33,612 nt of DNA, taken from DATDMG01 sp036518955 (GTDB lineage Bacteria; Actinomycetota; Actinomycetes; Actinomycetales; Kineosporiaceae). Shown one piece after another: positions 7,186 through 15,548 of the stretch. The notes beneath the pieces are model-generated. The model did not search any database and was not told where the DNA came from. It saw only the letters and a list, made by a program, of their open reading frames with translations. A program made the translations under genes and the position numbers. Positions within the stretch are counted from its first letter, which is position 1, and every line of letters begins with the position of its first letter. The stretch spans positions 1 to 33,612 of the forward strand of contig DATDMG010000255.1 in assembly GCA_036518955.1 (NCBI GenBank), written 5' to 3'.

Positions 7186-9725
7186 CGTGCCCCTCCGACC
7201 AGGGCGAGCCGCAGCTCGGACGTGAAGGCGCGGCCGTGCCGCCGCAACCAGAGCTCATCAGGTGTGGGGAGCATCTCGCGCAGCTGCACCGGCGTTTCGG
7301 GGCGTTCGCGGACGGCGGCCAGCAAGGTGTCGACCGCCAGCGGGCAGTCCAGGTCGATGCAGACGGGCTTCGGTTCCCCGGGCAGGTGGGTGAAGACCCA
7401 TCGGGGCAATCCGAGCCGGACCCGCAGTCGCTGCACCGAGCAGAAGCCCTGCACATCGCCGTCCAGCCCGCGGGCGGCGGACTCGCCGAGGAGGTCTGCG
7501 GGCGCCACCCACCAGCCGGCCCGTTGCGCGACGAGCGAGCCGACCACGATCCGTGGCGCGACGTTCCCGAATCGGATCAGCGGGAGCGCCGGCGTCGCCG
7601 GCGGTGCGAAGGCGAGCAGGTGAGGGTGGTCGTCCTGGCCGGCGTAGAGCACCACGTCGGCCTGTTGATCGCGCAGGACCACCCGCTCACCGCCCTCCAG
7701 CAGGTGGACCGTCAGGTCCGTGATCGCCACGACGCGGTCGCGCTCCCGGGTGGCCAGCCCCGACACCTCGATGAACCGGCCGGGGAACGCCTCCGCGATG
7801 AGGCCCTTGTGGCGTCGGCGCGGGACCACTGTCGCCATCGCCTGCCGGCCGCCCCAGCACGCCAGCTCGGCGGCGAAGTCGGCGTCCAGGGCCTCCGGGT
7901 CGGGACAGAAGTGCCGCTGGGACCCCCACGCGAAGACGTAGGGGTGCACTTCGCCCAGGACCAGCTCCAGCGGGCCGTCCGGGGTGACCTGTCGGAACAG
8001 CACGTCGGGACTGGCGAAGCGAGGTCCCTCCGCCGGGCCGGCGAGCGCGGTCGGGCCGGCGAGCGCTGCCAGGTCGGCCGCGGTCAGCTGGCTGACCTGC
8101 CCGGAGAGCCGGTCACGGACCAGGTCGGTCAGCCGGGCCACGAGCTGGGCACCGGGGTCCGGGCGGTCCTGCGGGTCCTTGGCCAGGCTCGCCTGCATCC
8201 GCCGGACGAACTCGTCGTAGGCCATCCGAGTGACCCCGAGCTCCCGCATCACCCGGACCGCACGGTCCTGATGGGCCTTCTGGACCAGCGCGCCGTAGCG
8301 GGCGCCCACGTCGAGAACCGGCTGGAGCTCCCGCTCGATCAGAGCGGCCACGTCTCGCCCGAGGCGGAGGGGGCCCTGGTCGCCGTGACACTCCAGGAAC
8401 GTGACCATCCGGTCGGCGTAGACCTGGCCGCCCGACCGGCGGGCCGGCACCCCGGCCAGTTCGGTGAACTCCTCCTCCAACGCCGCGAGGGCGACGGCCC
8501 GCTGCCCGGAGTCCGCGGCGAGCGCGAACGCCTCCATCAGTCCCCGTAGGGTCGACAGCCGCTCGGGCCAACCCGTGTCGGCGGCCCATCGCCGCGCGTC
8601 GGCGAGCAGGACGTCGAACGGCTGGGACACTGCGGACGGCGGCTCCGGCCAGGTGCGGACGACGCCGAGGCGTTCCAGCCGGTCGAGCATGCGCTCGACG
8701 TCCGCCGCGGGCAGCCCGGTCGACCGGGCCAGGTCGGCGGAGGACCGTCGACCGTCGATCGTGGCCGCGAGGACCGCCTGCTGCTCGCTCAGCTGGACCA
8801 CCCGACCGTCGGCGAGGGTGACCCGGTCGATCTGCAGCCGGTTGACGGGGACCCAGCCGATCGGCACGTGGGGCCGGACGCGCGGGTCCCGGGCCATCGC
8901 GCGGGCCAGCGCGACGACCGCCCAGAACGCCATGAACGGCTGCGTGGTCAGCACGCCCTCCCGGGTCACGGGCCCGAGGTGGAGGCCGTCCACCGAGCGG
9001 TCGACGACGCCGTGCACCAACGGGCCGAAGAAGCTCGTCGACTCGTTCTTGGCGGCCAGCCGCTGTTGGTAGAGGTAGATGCGCCGGAGCACCGCCCGCT
9101 CCCGGGCAGACCCTGCGACCGGCCCGACGCCCTTCCCGCCGGCTGCTGCGTCAGCCCCGGCCGGCGCGTCGTCCCCGACCCCGTCGCAGGCGGCCGCCCA
9201 GCGGAGCAGGCCGTCGTGGAAGGACGGCGCCAGCTGCAGGACGGCGTCGAGCATCCGGGGGGTGATCTCCTTGCGCACGCGCCGGGCCCGGTCGGCCTGC
9301 TCTTCCCGAACGGCGCACGCCAGGGCCCGCTCGTGCTCCTGGCAGGCGGCGAGCGCGGTGCGGTAGCCGGTCACCTCGGCGGCCAACTCCGCCAGCAGGT
9401 CGGGTCCGGCCCCACGGCCCTGGGCCGCGAGCAGTACCTCCACGGAGTGCGGCAGATCGCGCCGCCGTCCTGCCGCGGACCGGACGCCGGACAGGGCCCG
9501 CAGCAGGACACGGTCCCCCGTCCGCCGGGCGGCGTCCACGGTCGGCGCCATGGCCCCGCGGAGGAGGGCCTCGCGTGCCTGTTCGAGGGCTGCCACCGCG
9601 CGGCGGTAGCGGTCCGCGGCCAGGGCGGCTGCCGGGTCGCCCAGCGCCTCGAGCGCGTCCACGCCGAAGCCTGCCCGGCGCAGCAGGAGCCGCGGCACCA
9701 GCCGCCAGGAGGTGTCGGGGCCCAT
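7182..9725 (-). CDS. LanB N-terminal-type (tRNA-dependent) protein, copy 4
   Basis: 847 residues from ATG 9725-9723, which overlaps the stop of the TPR-like gene as ATGA. The frame is open 84 bases further upstream, but that extension lies within the neighbouring gene and looks non-coding. Landmarks: LVPRLLLRRAGF (9-20), VLQLAPSFHDGLLRW (162-176), KNESTSFFGP (226-235), and at the C-terminus GEPKPVCIDLDCPLAVDTL and TPDELWLRRHGRAFTSEL. An Ala/Gly/Asp-rich insert occurs at about 183-207, just before the FFGP segment. This copy keeps the most canonical C-terminal block, and it is the first of the four in the operon, so it is a reasonable candidate for the first ligation step on the peptide encoded upstream. 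That ordering is inference. No SpaB_C-type domain is present. Confidence 0.88.
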   Translation of the reverse strand: MGPDTSWRLVPRLLLRRAGFGVDALEALGDPAAALAADRYRRAVAALEQAREALLRGAMAPTVDAARRTGDRVLLRALSGVRSAAGRRRDLPHSVEVLLAAQGRGAGPDLLAELAAEVTGYRTALAACQEHERALACAVREEQADRARRVRKEITPRMLDAVLQLAPSFHDGLLRWAAACDGVGDDAPAGADAAAGGKGVGPVAGSARERAVLRRIYLYQQRLAAKNESTSFFGPLVHGVVDRSVDGLHLGPVTREGVLTTQPFMAFWAVVALARAMARDPRVRPHVPIGWVPVNRLQIDRVTLADGRVVQLSEQQAVLAATIDGRRSSADLARSTGLPAADVERMLDRLERLGVVRTWPEPPSAVSQPFDVLLADARRWAADTGWPERLSTLRGLMEAFALAADSGQRAVALAALEEEFTELAGVPARRSGGQVYADRMVTFLECHGDQGPLRLGRDVAALIERELQPVLDVGARYGALVQKAHQDRAVRVMRELGVTRMAYDEFVRRMQASLAKDPQDRPDPGAQLVARLTDLVRDRLSGQVSQLTAADLAALAGPTALAGPAEGPRFASPDVLFRQVTPDGPLELVLGEVHPYVFAWGSQRHFCPDPEALDADFAAELACWGGRQAMATVVPRRRHKGLIAEAFPGRFIEVSGLATRERDRVVAITDLTVHLLEGGERVVLRDQQADVVLYAGQDDHPHLLAFAPPATPALPLIRFGNVAPRIVVGSLVAQRAGWWVAPADLLGESAARGLDGDVQGFCSVQRLRVRLGLPRWVFTHLPGEPKPVCIDLDCPLAVDTLLAAVRERPETPVQLREMLPTPDELWLRRHGRAFTSELRLALVGGAR

Positions 9726-11515
9726 CAGAGGTTGATGAGGTCGAACGGGCGGTTCAACTTGGTGCGCACGCGTGGCAGCAGGGACACCGCATCGGCACCC
9801 CCGCGACACCCGTCGACCAGGGCCCGGGCCTCGGTGGCCTGGGTGACGCTCAGCGCAGCCAGCTGCGCCACCTGGTCGGGGACGGCGCTCCGGGTGGCCG
9901 CGGACAGACCGACGGCGGCTACCGCCATCCGGTAGGGGTCACCGAGCCTGGCGGCGGCCTGGGCGGCGCGTTCGTAGTGGTCGGCAGCCTCGACGCCCCG
10001 CTGGCGGCCCAGCAGGAGCGTCCCGACCTCGGCGGCGATCTCGAACTCGTGGAAGTCGTCCGCGGCCTCGGTGGACCTCCGCAGCGACTCGGTCAGCAGC
10101 GGCAACCCGCCCTCGACGTCTCCGGCCAGCACCTTCAGCCCCCCGGTCCGGTAGGCGTGGTGCTTGACGAACTTGGCGTCGGACTGCACGCCGTCCGTCC
10201 GGAACCGCTCCCAGGTCTTCAGGGCGGCCGAGAGCCGCCCGGCGCTCTCCTGCAGCACGCTGATGTTGGACACCAGGTTGACGCGCAAGTGCACCGAACT
10301 CGCGTCGGAGCCTCCCTCGATGCAGGCCAGCGCCGCCTTCTCGTGGTCGAAGGCTGCCACCAGGTCACCTTGGCGAAAGAGGGTCAACCCTCGGAGGTTG
10401 TGCAGCCAGCCGCGCTCGCGGCGCACCGAGGCCGGCTCACCGGTCCGCTCCTGCACCGTCGAGAACCCGGTCTCGAGCTCGCCGACCGCCTCGGGGAGGC
10501 GATGTTGCCGCTTGGCCAGGGTGAGCGCGCAGTACAGGTGGGACTGGGCCCTCAGCTCGGCCGAGATCTGCTCGTCGAGCTGGCGCATCCCGCGGAAGTA
10601 CTCCAGCGCCTCGTCCTGCAGGCCCCTGAACGACGCCTGTACCCCGAGCACCTTCAGCAGGTAGGCGCTCAGGTCCGCCCGATGCCGCAGCAGCGCCGGC
10701 TCGTACTCGATGGCCTGGTCGTCCCAGTCGTCGTCCTCGCCGTCGGCGACCTGAACCAGCTCCGCCCGGGTCAGCCGGGCGGCGAGCGGGAGGCAGGCGG
10801 TGGCGACGAGGGCCATTCCTTCCCAGTTGCTCGAGTAGAACGACGACCGGCAGTACGCCAGCGCCGCGCGCAACCGGTCAGCCGGAGGCGCGCCGGTGGC
10901 CAGCGCGGCCTGGTAGAGGACGGCGTCGGCCGTCCGGCCCGACCCGGCCCCGCCCGCCGGCTGCTGATCGGGCCGCATCACCCGCAGCTGCGAGACGTCG
11001 ACGTCCAGGCCGAGCGCCTGGAGGGCGCGTGCCCGCTCGGCCCGGGTGTCGGCCGCCGCGGTCAGCACCGGCACCTGGACGGCATCCGCCGCCACGACCT
11101 GCATCCTGCCGAGGCCCATGGCTGCGCCGTACTCCCTGGCGCGGACGAACCCCCGAAGGCTGGGCAGGTCGGTGCGGCCCACGCCGCGCAGGACCACGGG
11201 GGCCTGGAGGCTCTCGGACCCGTGGCAGACGGCTGCTGCGCCGACCGCCAGCACCCGGAACGTCTGCTCGGACTCCCGGTGCAGACGTCGCTCGGACGCC
11301 GACAGCGCGATGCCGGCCAACGCGCGAGCGTTCTCCGGTGATGGGGCAGTGAGCCGGCCCCATTCCGCCGGGTGGCGTCGCGGCAGGTCCCCGAAGTCGG
11401 CACCGGCGTCGGCCAGCGCGGCGAGGAGCCTGCGCAGCCCGCCGAAGCTCTCCACCGGTCCGGTGGCGACATCGACCTCGACCGTCGACCGGGCCACCCG
11501 GTCGACCAGCACCAT
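9725..11515 (-). CDS. TPR-like helical-repeat protein of the LanB operon
   Basis: 596 residues if started at ATG 11515-11513, which has AGGAG about nine bases upstream. A GTG at 11551 would add 12 residues but has GGAG directly abutting it. From about residue 160 onward the protein is a run of alternating amphipathic helices typical of TPR/SEL-like solenoids, for example YQAALATGAPPADRLRAALA, then an Asp-rich break near DGEDDDWDDQ, then repeats with LRGLTLFRQGDLVAAFDHEK and ESAGRLSAALKTWERF. The first 150 residues form a separate domain with no motif I can name. The C-terminus ends in RTKLNRPFDLINL. There is no HTH or kinase motif. It lies between the peptide gene and the first ligase gene and is translation-coupled to the latter. 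A scaffold that holds peptide and enzymes together, or a regulatory sensor, are both possible; function is not established. Confidence 0.8.
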   Translation of the reverse strand: MVLVDRVARSTVEVDVATGPVESFGGLRRLLAALADAGADFGDLPRRHPAEWGRLTAPSPENARALAGIALSASERRLHRESEQTFRVLAVGAAAVCHGSESLQAPVVLRGVGRTDLPSLRGFVRAREYGAAMGLGRMQVVAADAVQVPVLTAAADTRAERARALQALGLDVDVSQLRVMRPDQQPAGGAGSGRTADAVLYQAALATGAPPADRLRAALAYCRSSFYSSNWEGMALVATACLPLAARLTRAELVQVADGEDDDWDDQAIEYEPALLRHRADLSAYLLKVLGVQASFRGLQDEALEYFRGMRQLDEQISAELRAQSHLYCALTLAKRQHRLPEAVGELETGFSTVQERTGEPASVRRERGWLHNLRGLTLFRQGDLVAAFDHEKAALACIEGGSDASSVHLRVNLVSNISVLQESAGRLSAALKTWERFRTDGVQSDAKFVKHHAYRTGGLKVLAGDVEGGLPLLTESLRRSTEAADDFHEFEIAAEVGTLLLGRQRGVEAADHYERAAQAAARLGDPYRMAVAAVGLSAATRSAVPDQVAQLAALSVTQATEARALVDGCRGGADAVSLLPRVRTKLNRPFDLINL

Positions 11516-11608
11516 GCCTGGCTTCTCCTGCTGATCGGAAAGCAATCGCACCTCCTGTGCCTCTACGTGACCGTGAACCCTGCGTGCGGTGTCGGCGGGT
11601 GCGATGGG

Positions 11609-11782
11609 TCAGGTATGGGCCAGGGCGAGCGGGGCGATGGTGCTCTCCACATCCTCCAACGTAAAATCGATGTCGTCGAGGAAATCTACTCCGTCGAGGA
11701 CCTCGAAGTCCTCGGCGGTCTTTGTGGCCTCGGTGTCAGCGGAGCTGGCGGCAATTTCGGTGGCGGGGGCGGTCTGATCCAT
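11609..11782 (-). CDS. short acidic precursor/scaffold peptide candidate
   Basis: 57 residues. ATG at 11782-11780 is preceded by a GGTGGAG-type ribosome site about nine bases away. Sequence features read directly: 15 acidic residues, a single Lys, no Arg, no Cys, an Asp/Glu-Phe-Leu pattern (DFEVLDG, DFLDDIDF, TLED) through residues 24-44, and the C-terminal end ESTIAPLALAHT. Acidic, Leu/Phe-patterned N-terminal parts are typical RiPP leader regions. The end has only Ser47, Thr48 and Thr57 as possible dehydration sites, so a lanthipeptide or thiopeptide core is unlikely. In PEARL pathways the peptide is only a carrier and amino acids are added to its C-terminus, which fits. The F-x-L-E at 40-43 loosely recalls the FxLD peptide family, an alternative I cannot exclude. 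The gene sits 87 bases after the FMN reductase gene and just before the TPR and ligase genes. Confidence 0.75.
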   Translation of the reverse strand: MDQTAPATEIAASSADTEATKTAEDFEVLDGVDFLDDIDFTLEDVESTIAPLALAHT

Positions 11783-11869
11783 GAACCTACTCCACCATAC
11801 TCCGCACCAATGCCAGGTATTCGTCGGACCAACGGAGAAGACCTCATTCCGCTTGGTCCCGCCGCGGCA

Positions 11870-12466
11870 TCAGTCGGCGTAGGGATCGATTCTGCGTGCG
11901 GCGCGCAGAGCTTGGCCCCACCAGACGATCCGATCGAGCAGCAACGCCGCCGCAGCTTCGGCGGGCGCCGGGTCGAGCAAATTACCGGACGCGTCGAAGC
12001 ATTGACGAACCTGGTGAAAGCTGACGGTGTCGCGGATGCTCACCATGTGCAGCTCGGCGAATACCTGCCGCAATTGATCGACGGCGCGAAGGCCACCGGA
12101 GAGGCCGCCGTACGAGACGAACGCCACCGGCTTGGCGGCCCACTCGCTCCGCACCGAGTCGATCGCCAGTTTCAACCCGGAGGGGTAGCCGTGGTTGTAC
12201 TCCGGCGTGACCACCACAAAGGCGTCGGCGCTGCGGATGCGTTCGGTGAACTCCCGCACCGCCGGGGTGGCCGTCAGATCCAGCGGGAGGTTCAGCGTCG
12301 CGACGTCGATCACGTCAAGTTTTATGTCAGGCCGCGAGACGCGGGACACGAACCAGTCGGCGACGGTCCCCCCGACCCGCCCCTTGCGGCTGCTGCCGAC
12401 GATCACCGCTACGGACAGGGGGCTCTCCAGGTCGCCGGGCTGCCCAGCGAGCTCCTCGGAACGCAT
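11870..12466 (-). CDS. NAD(P)H-dependent FMN reductase family protein
   Basis: 198 residues. I start it at ATG 12466-12464, which has GAGGGAG upstream; the frame is open further but the earlier part has no family similarity. It shows the family fingerprint: a first strand then GSSRKGRVG (the FMN-phosphate loop, about residues 24-32), and TPEYNHGYPSGLKLAIDSV about 80 residues further, which contacts the isoalloxazine ring. The fold is flavodoxin-like and soluble. Members supply reduced flavin to monooxygenases or act directly as quinone/azo reductases. Here it is in the same block as the peptide and ligase genes, so it may act on, or supply FMNH2 for oxidation of, the peptide-bound amino acid. 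The upstream fusion gene also belongs to flavin-binding families, so this is a small flavoenzyme module. Confidence 0.9.
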   Translation of the reverse strand: MRSEELAGQPGDLESPLSVAVIVGSSRKGRVGGTVADWFVSRVSRPDIKLDVIDVATLNLPLDLTATPAVREFTERIRSADAFVVVTPEYNHGYPSGLKLAIDSVRSEWAAKPVAFVSYGGLSGGLRAVDQLRQVFAELHMVSIRDTVSFHQVRQCFDASGNLLDPAPAEAAAALLLDRIVWWGQALRAARRIDPYAD

Positions 12467-12507
12467 GCTTGTCTCCCTCGAGGTCGAACGTTGCTTGACT
12501 ACCATAC

Positions 12508-13731
12508 TTACGACGGGGCAAGGGGGCTCCCGGCCGGCACCGGCGACCGGGAGCGGAGCCGAGCGATCGCAGCCAGGCCGTCCCGCCAGGGAAAGGGCGG
12601 ACGCGGAACCGAGCGATCGTCGCCGACCCGCGTCGGGACGGCCTCGATCAGCGTGACGCCGCCGGACCGGAGGAGGTCGACGCTGCGGCGGTATGCCGGA
12701 TGCGAGGAGTCGGCACCGGTCGCGGTGACGAGGACTACCGGTACGCCTCTGCCGATCGCGTCGTTCACGACGCCGAGTGCCAGCGTGTCGCTGATCCCCG
12801 CGGCGCACTTGTTCACGGTGTTGGCGGTGGCGGGCGCTACCAGGACGGCCTGCGGGCGAGGGAGCGGGTCCCCGCTCCCGGGCAGGTCGTACTCACTGCG
12901 TACCGCCCGACCCGCCGCCAGGTGCAGCTGCGGGAGATCGGCCGCAAGCCACCGGGCGGCGGACGGCGTCAGGATCGGCCACACCTGCCAGCCGTCCGCG
13001 AGCGCGGCCGCCACGACCTCACCGAATCCCAGCACCGGCGGCGCCGCGCACCCGATCAGGTGCAGCACGGGGGCCGCGCCCGGCTCCGACGGGGCCGGCG
13101 AGGCGCCGAGCCGATGGCCAAGGCTCATCCGGTCGCCCGGCGCCATCCGGTCGGCGAGCGGACCATGCTGCGCCGACCCGGTTGCCGACCCGGCTGCCGA
13201 CGCCGCCGCGTCGGTGGGCAGCGGTGTCCGCCCGCGGACCCGGGTCAGCGTGATCCTGATCGGCATGCTGTGGTGTTCGGCGAACGCCCGGGGCGTCAGG
13301 CCGATGTGTGCCATCCGGTCTGCATACTTGTCGAGGTAGGCCGTGACCTGGTCAGCTGCCGGACCGTGCGGTGCTGGCTCGGCGATTCCGGAAATGACCA
13401 CGATGTCGCCGTCAGCGCCGCCGCTCGCGAAATTCAGCGAGACTTTAGAGCTGTGATGTATATGGCCTACCCGGGCGGCGCCCGGAAGGCTGAAGACGAG
13501 AACTGTCGCGGCGCCGTCCCAGAGGAACCAGACCGGATTGGGTGCGGGAGCGCCGGTCGGAGACACGGTCGTCAGCCATACCACGACGTCTTCCCGCAGG
13601 TGACGGGCTACGCACGCGCCGAATGCGTCCCGTTCGTCGATCCATGGTGCAACGATGGGGTCACTCCTTGCCGCAGTGGCCATATGTCTCATGTTAGCGG
13701 ACTTCAGAGGATCTGGTGTCGGTTGAGTCAT
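12508..13731 (-). CDS. PPOX/F420-type oxidase domain fused to a LanD-like flavoprotein
   Basis: 407 residues from ATG 13731-13729; Met14 and Met17 are alternatives, and none has a strong ribosome site. Residues about 30-170 form a split-barrel pyridoxamine-phosphate-oxidase/F420-type domain (VVWLTTVSPTGAPAPNPVWF followed by a strand pattern and IRITLTRVRGRTPL). After a Pro/Ala/Ser-rich linker (about 172-215), residues about 220-375 form a flavoprotein domain of the homo-oligomeric FMN-containing Cys decarboxylase class: VLHLIGCAAPP at its start and APATANTVNKCAAGISDTLAL, matching the PASANT region of EpiD/LanD. The EpiD substrate-clamp PMNxxM is not evident, so peptidyl-Cys decarboxylation is uncertain. 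The peptide here also lacks a C-terminal Cys, although a ligase could add one. A generic FMN redox role is equally possible. Confidence 0.85.
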   Translation of the reverse strand: MTQPTPDPLKSANMRHMATAARSDPIVAPWIDERDAFGACVARHLREDVVVWLTTVSPTGAPAPNPVWFLWDGAATVLVFSLPGAARVGHIHHSSKVSLNFASGGADGDIVVISGIAEPAPHGPAADQVTAYLDKYADRMAHIGLTPRAFAEHHSMPIRITLTRVRGRTPLPTDAAASAAGSATGSAQHGPLADRMAPGDRMSLGHRLGASPAPSEPGAAPVLHLIGCAAPPVLGFGEVVAAALADGWQVWPILTPSAARWLAADLPQLHLAAGRAVRSEYDLPGSGDPLPRPQAVLVAPATANTVNKCAAGISDTLALGVVNDAIGRGVPVVLVTATGADSSHPAYRRSVDLLRSGGVTLIEAVPTRVGDDRSVPRPPFPWRDGLAAIARLRSRSPVPAGSPLAPS

Positions 13732-14003
13732 CGTACCTATTCAGGATTGTTGATCACGAATTAGGTCAGGCTACGACCGTTGGCGGTGTGAGGGTGGTGG
13801 CGATCCAGGGGCCTCGACGGGTGGAGAGGCGGAGGAGGATTCGGAATCGGGCGATTCCCCTGTGTGACTATGGCCAGGTAGGACTGGACGACGGCGACGT
13901 CGGCCAGTCGGCGCGGGCACCCAGACCTTCGAACACGATCACGGTGCCCGCCCTCGCGCGGGCCGTCGGGCGGTACCCGGGCCGAGGCCGGGCTGAGTGC
14001 CGC

Positions 14004-15548
14004 TCATGGGGACTGGTACGGTCGTCCCCGCGGCGGGGTCACCGCGGAGATCGTCACGGGAGTGATCCACGCGGGGACGTCGTACGGCGAGGGAAGCGGC
14101 GGCGGGACGGCTGGTCCTGAGTTTGCCGGGCGCGTCGACCGACCCCGCCCGGTCGGCTCGGTCGGCCGGGTGTCGTCCTGGTGGGTGCCCTCGGTCGAGG
14201 CGCTCGCCTGTTCCAGGTCGGAGATCGTCTTCAGCGTCTCCAACCGGCGTCGCGGCAGCAGCACCGTCGCGCTCATCCAGATCAGCCCGCCGAGGGCCAG
14301 CACGACGGCGAGCCCGGCCCGCGCGCCGAGGGTGGCCGTGCCCGCCTGCGCCAGGACCCCGCCGAGGACGGCCGCCAGCGGGATCGCCGTGGTCGAGATG
14401 GTGCGGGTCGTCGAGGCGACCCGGCCCTGGATCTCGCGCGAGACCAGGCTCTGCCGGATGCTCACCGTGGTGACCAAGGAGATGGGCACGAAGTAGCTGG
14501 ACACCACGATGATCGCGATGCTGATCGGCAGCGGTGGCCCGATCAAGGTCAGCGGGGCGAAGAGCCAGGGCAGGCCTTTGAGGAGGCTGGTGACGCGCAG
14601 CGAGGTGCCCAGTCCGAAGGTGTCGGTGAACCGCTGGCAGGTCAGCGATCCGAGCAGGGATCCGATGTTGCCCACGGCCAGCACGGTCCCGGCGACGCCG
14701 GGGGAGAGGTACAGCCCCTTGTAGGCGAACAGCAGGAACAGCTCCAGACACATCCCGCGGCCGAGGTTCGACAGCGCCGCGGTCAGGGTGAGCCCGAGCA
14801 TCAGCCTGTCGCTGAGGACGACCTGCAGGCCCTCGAGGATCTCCCGGCCCAGGCGACTGCGTCCCACCCGGTTGCGGCGGTGCCGCCGACGGCTGCGACG
14901 GAGTGGCTCCGACCGTCCGTCGACCGGCAGGGCCGGGCGGGGATCCTCCTCGACGCGGCGGATGAACGTCAGGCTGGCGATCGAGGCGAGGAAGGTCAGT
15001 GCGTCGATCAGCAGGGCCGGAGCGGCGCCGAGAGCGCCGATCAGGACGCCGGCGAGCGGTGGCCCGAAGACCTGGGAGCCATTCTCGCTCACCGACAGTT
15101 TCGCGTTCGCCTGGGTGATCTGGTCCTTGCCCACGATGCTCGGCAGGTACGCCTGGTAGGCAGCGTTGAAGAAGACCGACGCGACACCGACCACGAGCCC
15201 GATGACCAGGAGCTGGGCGAAGGTCAGCCCACCGGTGAAGGCTGCGGCAGGGATCGAGGCGATGGCCAGGAACCGGGTGGCGTCGGCCAGGACCATCACC
15301 TTGCGGCGGCGCGTCCGGTCGACCCAGGCCCCTACCGGCAGCCCGATAAAGGGGTAGGGCAGGAAGGTCGCGGCCGAGAGCAGGCCGAACTGGAACGGCG
15401 TGGCCTGGACGACGAGGAGGGCGACGGTGGGCAGCGCGACCGAGGTTACGGCGTCGCCGAACATGCTGACCGTCTGGCCGTAGCGTAGCTTGCGCAGATC
15501 TGCGGGCCGGATGCGGGAGAGCACCCGGCCGGTGTCGAGGGCGCTCAC
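14004..15548 (-). CDS. MFS exporter (EntS/MFS_3-like)
   Basis: 514 residues from GTG 15548-15546, with GAGGGG about six bases upstream. Ten to twelve hydrophobic segments are visible between residues about 25 and 410. The segment after the first membrane pair reads VGAWVDRTRRRKVMVLAD, the MFS loop 2-3 signature, and a basic Arg-rich cytoplasmic loop near 215-235 splits the two halves. Similar proteins export siderophores, macrolides and other secondary metabolites by proton antiport. The C-terminal about 80 residues are a hydrophilic Thr/Pro/Ser-rich tail, which is unusual for the family and may be disordered. It is the most upstream gene of the minus-strand block that contains the peptide and ligases, 272 bases before the fusion gene, so it is the likely exporter or self-protection pump for the product. 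Confidence 0.88.
   Translation of the reverse strand: MSALDTGRVLSRIRPADLRKLRYGQTVSMFGDAVTSVALPTVALLVVQATPFQFGLLSAATFLPYPFIGLPVGAWVDRTRRRKVMVLADATRFLAIASIPAAAFTGGLTFAQLLVIGLVVGVASVFFNAAYQAYLPSIVGKDQITQANAKLSVSENGSQVFGPPLAGVLIGALGAAPALLIDALTFLASIASLTFIRRVEEDPRPALPVDGRSEPLRRSRRRHRRNRVGRSRLGREILEGLQVVLSDRLMLGLTLTAALSNLGRGMCLELFLLFAYKGLYLSPGVAGTVLAVGNIGSLLGSLTCQRFTDTFGLGTSLRVTSLLKGLPWLFAPLTLIGPPLPISIAIIVVSSYFVPISLVTTVSIRQSLVSREIQGRVASTTRTISTTAIPLAAVLGGVLAQAGTATLGARAGLAVVLALGGLIWMSATVLLPRRRLETLKTISDLEQASASTEGTHQDDTRPTEPTGRGRSTRPANSGPAVPPPLPSPYDVPAWITPVTISAVTPPRGRPYQSP

Noticed and set aside
9575..11341. Long plus-strand open frame opposite the TPR-like gene
   Set aside because: Low-information composition rich in Gly, Arg, Gln and Leu; the minus strand has a ribosome site, helical repeats and gene coupling.
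1..11782. Interpretation as a classical class I lanthipeptide cluster
   Set aside because: The proteins lack the elimination domain, no LanC is present, and the peptide has no Cys for lanthionine rings.
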